A stretch of DNA of 64,000 bases. Source: Rhizophagus irregularis (Eukaryota > Glomeromycota > Glomeromycetes > Glomerales > Glomeraceae). The DNA is taken from the NCBI RefSeq assembly GCF_026210795.1, contig NC_089459.1, positions 1,922,001 to 1,986,000 of the forward strand, given 5' to 3'. Made by a program: the position numbers and the translations under genes. Under the pieces are notes generated by a model, which was not told where the DNA came from, ran no database searches, and saw only the letters and a program-made list of their open reading frames with translations. Below, in pieces: positions 1-10,300 of this stretch; position 1 is the first letter of the stretch, and every line of letters starts with the position of its first letter.

Positions 1-1123
1 GGGCCACCGAATTTCGACAATTGTCATTCATTACGCTATCATCCTATCTTGCGTCGTTTTGGAAAACCTATAATAGACGAATTTAATGCATTAAATTTTG
101 TTCATGATTCGATAATGAATTGCTGGGCAAATTCATGGAAGGTTGCACTGGTTGTTTTGGGCGAAGTTAAAGAATTGAATCGCTTTTTTATGGAAATTCG
201 TAAAATATTCAAGAGTGAAATTTTAGATATTATTTTCATTCAACCTTCAGAATCTTCATATTCGCTTTCTTTCCCTAAATATTTTAATCAATTGGATATT
301 AGCGTAGCTAAAAATTCTTATACAACAAGTTGGATGGAAAAATATGGCAAGATAATGGATAATGTAATTCAAAAGGTAATTTTTTCTTTCGAAAGTTGAA
401 TTTCTTTTAATACAATTTACATTTCTTATTTCATTGTCCTAAATACTAATTAGGCATATCGTGATGAAGACAAGATATACTTTTACAATAAAGATGAACC
501 GTATTACGAGTTTACTAATTTTTATAGAGCCCCGATCCGGAAAGATTTCGAAGAATGGCCGACGACTGAACATTATTGTAAGTAAATATGTAGAGATATT
601 TTCGTAATTCGTGATTTGGCAATAATTTCATTCTGATATCTATGTATATTTAGTCCAAGCCGCGAAGTTCAAAGATAGATATATTCGCAATAACATTCGT
701 TTCGCTTATACAGCTCGTGAAGCTTTCACTATCGCACGGAAAAATGATTTTCGGAAGCGTGAAGACTGGGAATCGCCTATACCACCAGATAATGTGATTT
801 TTAAGGAAGGCATAATGAAAGAAGCACTATGGCTAAAATTTACGCAACATGAAAATTTGAAATATAAATTACTTTCAACAGGCAAAGTTAAAATTTTCGA
901 GCATACAGAAAACGATCGATATTGGGGTGACGGAGGAAAGAATCAAAATGGTCGTAATAGGTTAGGAATTATGTTACAAGAACTCAGGGAAATGTTAATG
1001 GAACATGAAAAAGCTAAATTGATAAAAAAATATAATTCTGATCAATATCAAAAGTGGTTTTTATCCGAATTGAAGGAACTGAAACAATTTGATGATTTAA
1101 TTGCATTTGATGATTCTGACTGA
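1..1123 (+). CDS. NADAR (YbiA-like) domain protein, 5' end outside window
   Basis: The frame is open from base 1, so the start lies upstream. Three exons are inferred: 1-375, 454-577 and 654-1123, with GT-AG introns; the second junction rebuilds an EHYFQAAKF motif. Exons 2-3 carry the NADAR domain: FYNKDEPYYEFTNF, WPTTEHYFQAAKF, MKEALWLKF and the closing D-RYWGDGG---GRNRLG-ML segment. Known NADAR proteins (YbiA, COG3236) are N-glycosidases acting on riboflavin-pathway intermediates or on NAD/ADP-ribose-type substrates. Exon 1 codes at least 125 residues upstream of the domain (ANSWKVALVVLGEVKELN) that I do not recognise, so the domain sits at the C-terminus of a larger protein. The last 45 or so residues are charged and acidic. 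Domain call is firm; substrate is not known. Confidence 0.88.
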
Positions 1124-4100
1124 ATATTTAAAATAAAAACTTTCCAAAAATCAAATTTATAAATTTCAAAAAATTTTCTTCTTGTGAACAATGTACATAA
1201 TGATGGAGTGTTTTCGATGATTGTAATTCAGCCCGGCACTATAAAAAATTATCATTCAAATGCAAATTTCCAATTTGGATATCTCATAGACTTCATACAG
1301 TTGCATCAGAGTACTGACTGGCATTATTAGCATGAAAGCACATGATAAAACATCTAGCGAGGATGATATCAAAAAAGGATACATTTCTAGTAATCAATTA
1401 CAATCTATACGATATAATCGATATTTAGGGGATGGCAATTTGTTTAATTAGTAATATAACTAAAGCTGAAACGGGTATTTGACTAGAATAGAATTTTGAT
1501 TCGAATTTTTGTCTGAATAAATCACGACAAATTTGGTTATATATTAAGCTGAAGTATATAGATTAAATCATCGCGATATTTATTTACTCTATATATATTG
1601 TTTCAAGTACTTATTTGTAACTTCCTAAATTACAAATTTAACGATACTAAATTCTATTAATAAAATAAAAATGAATATCTTTTCATATAATTCACGATAT
1701 AATGTAGGTCTAACGATTCGTTACAAAATCTCCTTTATTTATTAGGTTATCTGAACTCTGAAATCCGATTTAAATAGAATTGTTAGATTTATGATCGTTA
1801 ATGATGGTAATGATATTAAACAATTGTTAGGAGAAATACATGCAAAAAAATTGTATGTTATTGTATCGAGGAAGAAGAATCAAATAAATTATTAGTATCG
1901 TGTGGCATCATTCTATTGGATATAGAAGTTGTGCTTTAGATATTTTATCCATCATTTAATGAATTTTATTAAGCAAAAAATAATTTTATAAAGAATCTTC
2001 TAACGAATTATAATCTAAAATTACAATCTACGAAATCATTTTATAAACGATAGAAAAAATATATTATAACAAGCTCTCATCCTTGTCTTTAATCAAAGCA
2101 GCATTTAAAGAATTCATCCTACCAAATTTCAATTAAAAAGAATTATTAAAAATTATTGAATAGACCTTTCGATATATTCTATCACAGCTGAAGAATTAAA
2201 AAGTCCACTTAGACAAAGTAAACACCATAAAACTACAATTATTTCAATTATTTCATTATTTGCTTATCATCATTTAATACTCGCTAGTAATCAAGGTAAT
2301 AATATGTCACCATCTGATACCATTAGATTAGATACTTGCATTAATACAAGACCATATTCCACGCCAGAATTACCTTGGACTGAGAAAGGAGCTTTATGTG
2401 TCTGAAAGTTATTTAAATAGTAATACCCGATAATTATCCGGAATTAGATTTTGGAAGATGAGCAAAGAATTTAGGGAACAACTAATAAACTCTAATATTT
2501 CTGATCCTATTAAAAAATTAGGAATGATAAAATTGTTTCTTAGCGATCGAAAAGTTTTATGAAGAAAAAAATCAATGATGGATTATGAGTATAGGTAATA
2601 TCGGCGAATTTCAAAATATCATCAGGAAATTATTCCGATAATGAATGGAAAATCATTTACACTTGTAAGCGGTTCTGTAAGTCATGTACAGGTGGTAGAA
2701 TTTGGCGAGAGAACACTGAGGGAACATTAAAATCTGTTGTAGAACTAAGTTAAATGGCGATAAATTTGAAATAATTTTAGATTATTTAAATTTATCTTAT
2801 ATTTGAATTTATTACATAGATTTAGTTGATTCCGGAATTACATCATTCCAGTTGACATTATAAATTAAATGATGCATTTGATATACTTGTATCAAATTTA
2901 TTATAATAAAATATCGGATAAAAAAACAAATGTTTGTTCTAAGCTAAAATAAACATGACTACTATTTTCTTTTTGATTTATTCTTTCTCTTTTTTTTCTT
3001 CCCTTTATTACCTTTAGTACCCATTTTCAGGTTGATTACTTCCATTGGTACCTCTTCTCCTCATTCTTCCTCATCTTCAAATTCAGGTTCATCAGAAATC
3101 GTATAATCATAAAGTATATTATCAGGATAAAAGAGAAAATTTTCGATACCAGTTATTAAATCAGGTCCCAAATATTGCATATCTTTTTCCATTTCATTCT
3201 ATATAAGTACACAACCATGTTCATCTACCATAATACCAACATAACCAGAATCATCTATAAGTACTGGATGAGGATTTGTGATCTTGAATGCTTAAGAAGT
3301 TCTGCATTCTATACATACTTTAATGAAATTTCACTTGTAATTTTATGAATTCCATGTCTCAATAAGTCAAGTAATTGATTTGAAATTTCTGGCAATTTTG
3401 ACAAGGATCCGTTACTGTTCCATGTAAAATGTTGATCGTACGGGTTCTGGTTGTGATCTCGGGTTTCATTTTTGCTAGAGGAGACCAAGTGTTTGTCTCG
3501 GAGCAATTCCCAAACTGAAATTTGTTGAACTTTGAAAGGAAAAGGCGGTGATCTATCTCTTGCCGATATGTGGCTATCTGCTTCCTCTCTCTTCGATTTG
3601 GAGATGTTTTCTTTCGAAGGGGCCTTGAAAGAAATTATCTATCTCGGAGTTAAAGGTTCCTTCGTTTACCCCAACAGACCCAACTACGGTGCCCGAAATT
3701 GTAAACGAGGGTCCACCAGCTGAAATTTTCTCCTCTTTACGTTCCTTCCATTTTCGTGCCGCATTATGATCGGGCCGTTTATCCTAACAAATGAAAAATT
3801 AGTAATATTCTCAAGAGATACTTTTACGATCCCCGTCTAATATTTTTATCCCATTGGTTGCCTCGAAGGATTGAACATCAGATGAACCCGAAGTTACCCA
3901 ATGTCCCAGAGGGAATAGTGTTGGTCACCCCGAAGGCTTTAAACACCAGATGAACCCGAAGTTACCTGGTGCTCCAACACTAGCTTTGTGGCTCAACCCG
4001 AAGTCTTGAATTATAAGGATTCCCTAAGAACCTTACAACGCCACTTATTTCTGCTTGCGCTTCCAACAAAAAAAAAAAAAATACTTGCCTCCCTATAATT

Positions 4101-4250
4101 ATTTAACAAGTGCAGTACTGAGACTCCGAAAAGCACCTTTAATTTAATAAAAATATAAAATTGTAGGAATAATTAAAAAATACAACTATATTTGAATAAA
4201 AATATTCAAATGAATATAAGAAAACATTTAATTTCACCTTGATTTTTTCT
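1124..4250. other. Long AT-rich stretch with eroded, unidentified coding remains
   Basis: No intact gene is seen. Between about 1790 and 2760 on the plus strand short open pieces in changing frames (for example a segment reading MIVNDGNDIKQLLGEIHAKK from 1791 and one reading EFREQLINSNISDPIKK near 2467) are separated by stops, which suggests a dead gene that I cannot name. Around 2960-3500 the minus strand has similar remains (EMEKDMQYLGPDLITGIENF). From 3530 to 4080 the base composition is less AT-rich, and an imperfect direct repeat centred on ATGAACCCGAAGTTACC occurs at about 3880 and 3950, followed by an A-tract near 4067; this may be an old retroposed repeat. Confidence 0.4.
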
Positions 4251-4790
4251 GACTAGTTATCAATTTCCACGACACGTTTAATGTTGTTGGTATCATGTCT
4301 CGATTGGTTCCAAGATCAATATCCGGGCTATCTGTTTCAAATGCCCAATTAATATTCCTCGTAATCGAATGACTTCTTGGGGATCATTTTTTTCAATTTT
4401 ACTTTCTCCGAGTTCATTCATTACGCATAGGGCGTCCCATGAATTTGCAATTACATAATATGGTCCATTCATTCGTATTGTCATCGGTGTCAGTTGGCCA
4501 TTGATTCTTCAAACGGATATTTTGGGTTCTAATGTAAAATATTAAAAGATAGAATTTAAGATGTCTATAATCTATACAAAGAAACAAAATTCTGATACAT
4601 ACCTATATGGTAGAATAAATTTGTCGTAAATTTCCTGAGCCTTCTCGCCATTATTTCGATACGCTTTCAAATCTAAGGTGAAGAATAAATATATTTAAGA
4701 AATTTTTATATAAAACAGAAAAATAAACTAAAATTTACCTTTTCTTGCGTCCATGATTCGCTTAGACGGGGAAGATTGCATTAGGATTAT
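4250..4790 (-). pseudogene. Small unidentified gene, probably frame-shifted
   Basis: Three short blocks joined by plausible GT-AG introns lie on the minus strand: a first exon reading MQSSPSKRIMDARK (about 4740-4785), a second reading DLKAYRNNGEKAQEIYDKF (about 4605-4670), and a third ending at 4293 with the tail IGHLKQIARILILEPIET. Splicing into the third block gives a frame that runs for about 45 codons and then stops just after MRNE, whereas the longest open frame there (4293-4484) is a different one. The change of frame coincides with a 4-base tandem repeat (ATGAATGA, near 4420). Either the gene is a recent pseudogene or the third exon starts further in. I do not recognise the product. 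Confidence 0.35.
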
Positions 4791-7240
4791 CAGAGATAAA
4801 GCTTTCACTTTGCTTTAAAGAAGGTTGATGATTTTATAGGATATTGAATGTAATGATGTAATGTCGTTATGAGATCATGTAATGGGTGTAATAGGTATTA
4901 ATATGCTGACGATCATTTAAGAAGGAACCGCGATTATACAAAAAAGAAAATTTTTTTACGCGACTTCACAAAAAAATAAAATTTTTTAAGTTTCAAAAAA
5001 TCCTTTGGTAACAGATACAACACATACACTACCAGTCAAAGGATTATGTTGTATTATGATCATGTAAAAGAGACGAAAATCTGCGAACAAAGAACCAGTA
5101 ATATTACTTCAACAGGTAACACAACATTGCATAAAAGGATAAAAATTGATCCGAATATTGATATGCATTAACGATCATGTGAATGTATCGAACTTTTATA
5201 TTTATTTTTATAGTGAAAAAAATTTTAATATTAATATTTATGAATATTTACTTTGGTATCTATATAACATGTAAATTTTTGGGGGATTTCGTTAAACATA
5301 ATTATTAATTGGAGTGGCCTTACTATTATTATAAAGTTTTTTGTTTGAAATTCAACAAATTTGTTAAAATTGAAATTCATATCTTTTTAACTTTATATTG
5401 TTTGGCACGTTTAATTCTTGTTAATCGGTTAATGATATCAATTCTAAATCCTCCTCACCGTAGATCAGGCCTCCAGGAAAGATGAAAATTTCCAAATTAT
5501 GAATTTTATAAGCCAACGAGAATTTATGAACTTATTACGATAACGCAAAATTTAAAAGATTAACTTTGTGCTAATATATCGAAAAAGAAGATTGATACTT
5601 TGGTGTAAATTTTTATTAATTCATCTTAATTGACAGTTTTTATATAATCAATTAATTTTAAGTTTTAATAACGCATTAAATTACAAATTGTTATTTTATT
5701 TTATTTTTTACGGGAAGTTTTGAAATTTCATATAATTTAAGAAAATGTATTTGCATTAGGCACATTCTTTTTCGAATTTCAGAATAATAAATATTAGATT
5801 CTGATAATCAAAGAATTTTATGCAATAACCTTTTAATATAGAATAAACTTACAAAATATTTTTTATTATACAATGGCATATAAAATTTGTCATTATAAAA
5901 TTATATCTGAATCGTAATAAATATTGTATATGAGAATTTCGTAAATAAAAACTTATTTATCATCTAAAGTTAACAAATTAAAAAGTTAATATAATATTTA
6001 AACTATGTTAATAATATTTATTTTCATTTTCGTGACTTAAATAATTAGACTTATGGTAATTTAAAGTTAATCTATAGTATCGATTGCTATCGAATTAATG
6101 CATTAATGCTTGGACTTTATTTTCATGCCTCATTCTAAGGTGTAGGCAATTCTCACGTAACAGGCTAGAACATTTAGTGCTTAATATTATATAAACGGAA
6201 ACGGTTAAAATTATTGTAGTACTGCTGTAATTACGATATGTTTAAATATAAATATACTTCTATTTGGAAAACTTCTGAGCTCTGATAAAGATATTTTACT
6301 TGCTTTTAGTGAAATTTTAGAAAAATTACTTCGAATTTCAAGAGATTAAACAATAAAAATTTTATAAACGCACTACGATTTTTATTAGTAATATATATTC
6401 TTATACAGTATATATATTAAGTATCGAGAATAACAATCTCGAAATTCCATAAATAAAATACATTGATATAAAAAATTCTTCAATAAATCTGAAGAAGATT
6501 TAGGTAAAGAACATTCTTAAATATTGACTTAAGACTATAATGATGATGTATCGAAGAAAATTAGATAATATAAATAAATCTGAAAATTTGACAAAAATAA
6601 TATAATCTATAAATTAATATCCTAATCAAAAGAGAAATGTTTCTCCAAAAGAGAATGTTCCTCAGTAGATAAAATAAATCAATAAGAGAGAAAATGAATG
6701 ATTTTGTTTTGACTAAACAAAAGAATAAATCGAAAAAAAGGAATATGTCTTGTGTTATAATCTTAAGTGAGGTAAAAAATAAATTGCTAAAGATGGTTGG
6801 TAATAAACATTGAATCGAATGAATATTAAAATCGAAAAAAAAATTTTCTTCGAGTCGTGAGAAAGAAAAAAAGGATAATAAATGTTAAGTTCATTAATTC
6901 GTTTTTTTTTCTTTTTTTTCTTTTTTTTCTTTTTTTTTTTTTTGAGGTAGTCCAATTACAGACTGATTCATGCTACATAATACTCTATAACCAGTGTTGA
7001 ACTACGATTTTAATAAAGGCTAGAACAAGAGGGTAATTAAGAAAATTAAGCTTGTGTAAATAAAGGGTTGTTATTTTTTTTTTTAATAGTCCAATTACAA
7101 ACTAATTATTTATAATCAGTGTTGAACTATAATTTTTTAAAGATAATAAATAAAAACTGCATATAAATATTTTATTCTTGATAGAGTGCTCAGTGCTCGT
7201 TTATAAGTTCAAAGACATTCATATAAATATATAATATAAT
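4791..7240. other. AT-rich intergenic region
   Basis: No coding region I can support. The one longer open frame (6755-6955, minus) is a poly-lysine artefact of a T-rich tract. Two diverged copies of a short repeat lie at 6940-7015 and 7072-7140 (separate entry). Confidence 0.6.
6893..7145 (-). repeat. Two diverged copies of a short A-tailed (SINE-like) repeat
   Basis: Each copy begins on the plus strand with a long T-tract (6901-6943 and 7072-7085), then AGTCCAATTACA(G/A)ACT, a gap, and then (A/C)CAGTGTTGAACTA. On the minus strand this is a short unit with AGTTCAACACTGG followed about 40-60 bases later by TAATTGGACT and an A-tail. The AGTTCAACACTGG word loosely resembles a pol III B box, but no convincing A box was found, so a tRNA-derived SINE is possible rather than shown. 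Confidence 0.45.
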
Positions 7241-7348
7241 ATATATTTATATCAATCAACATCTTTTTGTTCGGTATATTGAAAGATTTGGATTATATAT
7301 TTATATCAATCAACATCTTTTTGTTCGGTATATTGAAAGATTTGGATT
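7241..7348. repeat. 54-bp perfect tandem duplication over a gene's stop codon
   Basis: The 54 bases starting at 7241 are repeated starting at 7295, and the second copy runs on a few bases. Each copy carries CAACATCTTTTTGTTCGG, which holds the stop codon of the minus-strand gene ending at 7310. The gene therefore has a spare copy of its last codons and stop just behind the used one. Perfect identity implies a recent event. Confidence 0.9.
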
Positions 7349-10300
7349 ATATCTTCTGCGATTTCTACGATTGATCCGACTGCAATAATTTTTTTTTCGA
7401 AATGCTAATTTTTTCCGAATGCCGTTATGAAAAACATTTTTAAACAACGAATAAGTATGGAATCGAAGAACATTTAGTATCTGCTTGGCATCTAAAATGT
7501 CATCCTGAGAATGATTCAGTCTTTTAATTAATTTAAGTGTTTCAGTTTCTACTTTATCATAGCAATGCCCAAGTTTAAATTGAATTCGCTTTTGCGATAT
7601 AGGATAATCTTTAGCTAGAGTTTCTCTAAAAATATTAGAGCCAAGATTTATAGTTTCATAATCTTGCCCATCTAATGCATAAATTTCCATGGTTTTTTTA
7701 ATCAGTCCAAATGCTTTGATATCCTTTTTTTCGGTTCCATTATTATAACAATATCCAGGCCTATTTGTTGCATCAATATCTCCTTTTTCTTTTGGTTCAT
7801 GTTTATAAATTTGCTTTTGGAGTGGGAATTGAACGTCGTAGACGTGATTATTATAGTCACAAATAGCTTCATTAATTGTATTATTAACCTCATTCATTGA
7901 ATTAACTTCGCCGCTTGCTTTCGGTTCATATTCATAAGTTTGCTTTTGGACGTCGTGGGCGTGATTATTGCAGTCATTATTAATATTCGGTTCACGTTCA
8001 TAAATTTGTTTTTGAGATGGAAATTGAAGAAATTGAACGTCGTGGACGTGATTATTATAGTCACTAGCTTCATCGATTGCAGCATCAATCTTCGGTTCAT
8101 GTTCATAAATCTGTTTTTGGTGTGGAAATTGAACGTCGTGGGCGTAATTACTAATAGCTTCATTAATTGAATTATTAATAGCATTCATTGAATCAACTTC
8201 ACGTTCATGTTCATAAATTTGCTTTTGGAGTGGAAATTTGGAGTCATGGACGTGATTATTATAGTCACAAATAGCTTCATCGATTGCAGCATCGATCTTC
8301 GGTTCGTGTTCATAAATCTGTTTTTGGTGTGGAAATTGAACGTCGTGGGCGTAATTACTAATAGCTTCATTAATTGAATTATTAATAGCATTCATTGAAT
8401 CAACTTCACGTTCATGTTCATAAATTTGCTTTTGGAGTGGAAATTTGGAGTCATGGACGTGATTATTATAGTCACAAATAGCTTCATCGATTGCAGCATC
8501 GATCTTCGGTTCGTGTTCATAAATCTGTTTTTGGTGTGGAAATTGAACGTCGTGGGCGTGATTATTGTAGTCACAAATAGCCTCATTAATTGTATTATTA
8601 AGATTAAAAGTCTGATTGACTTTTTTTTCTTTCGGTTCATGCTGTTGAAATTCATGTTCATAAATTTGCTTTTGGTGTGGAGATTGAACGTCGTGGGCGT
8701 GATTATTGTAGTCACAAATAGCTTCATTAATTGAATTATTAATCTCATTCATTGAATCAACTTCACGTTCAGGGGATTGAACGTCGTGGGCGTAATTATT
8801 GTAGCCACAAATAGCTTCATTAATTGTATTATCAAGATTAAAAGTCTGATTAACTATTTTTTCTTTCGGTTCATGTTGCATGTGGGGTTGAAAATCACGT
8901 TCATAAATTTGCTTTTGGTATGGAAATTCGTGTACCATAACTTGATCGCCATTAATGTCATTCATTGAATGATTATAGCTAATCTTATTCATTGAATCAA
9001 CTTCGCCGCTTTCTTTCGGTTCATGTTCATAGATTTGCTTTTTGTGAAACTCGTGTTTTTGATGAGCGTCGCGGACGTAGTCAGAAATATAATTTTGTTC
9101 ACACATAAAACGATTCTTGCATTGGCGACAAGTTTGTTGATTAGCTTCCTGTGCGTTTGAAGTATCTTTGACCAATCTATCATTATGGGCATATACTTTT
9201 TTATGAAATTCTTGAGGACAATCGGTGCCTTCGTACAAGTTTTGCCACACTTCTGACCCCATTTTGGCAGTATTATTCGCGTTTACTTGTTCAAATCTCT
9301 GATTATTAAATATTTGATCTTCTTCATCTGCACTTTCTCTTTCCCTAACTAAGCGCTGCGTTTTTATTTGAAATCTGCGTTTCCTTTTGGCATCCACAGT
9401 CATAATTTGTGTATATTTTGTACCACAATTTTCACAATATCCTTCTTGAAGAATCGCAATTAATTTAAAAAAGAAATTAAATTGAATTTTATAGGATGGA
9501 TTAATTAGATAAAGATCTTTTAAAAAAACATTTTATCACCTTGGTTACATTTTGCAACTTTAGTTTTCTCTAATTCTTCAATTCCCCGTTTTATAGTTCC
9601 AAATATATCTTTATCAAGTTGTTGAAATAGATTCAAAGAATAAGCTACGGGTGATCTCTCTAATTTTAACAAAAAAAGAAAGAAAAAATATGAAAAAATG
9701 CAAACAACAAGTGCAAATAAGAACAAGTAAAAATTAATTTTACCTGAAAGCCGCAACACTTTAGTTTTAGCACGTTAAAAAAAAATTAAAAACACGTAAT
9801 TAATTAAATAATTAAAAATTTAAACATTATATAAAAAATAAATAAATTTAATTTTACCTTTCATAACTTTTCTGAGCTCTTTTAAAATTAAAAAGTAAAA
9901 CATTTGACAAAATCATAAATATTTTTATTTAAATAATTTTTTTTAAAAAAAGAAATTCAAATAAAAACTCAATCTTACCGCTTTTTAATACTATAAAATA
10001 TTAAAATTAAAAAAGTTAAATTTTTTAAACCACTTTTATTTAAAAACTGCAAATAAAATTAAAAATGACCTTTTTTACGTTCTGTTACGATGTTAAAATT
10101 AATATTAAATAAGTACTAAGTAATTTTTTTTTTTAAAAAAAAAAAAAGAATCTGAAATAAATGAATTTTACCTTTCTCACATTCTATTAAAATATTAAAA
10201 TTTGAAGAAAAAGTTGGCAAGGAATTAATTAAATTAATAAAAATTTTTTTAAAATAAAAAAAACTCTGCAAACAAAGTGAAAATTAATTTTACCTTGAAG

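Noticed and set aside
6755-6955. Poly-lysine open frame
   Set aside because: Product of a T-rich tract read on the minus strand; low complexity, no further coding support.
8414-8734. Plus-strand open frame of 106 codons opposite the repeat exon
   Set aside because: Antisense shadow of the minus-strand repeat gene; hydrophobic residues follow from the codons of the repeat.
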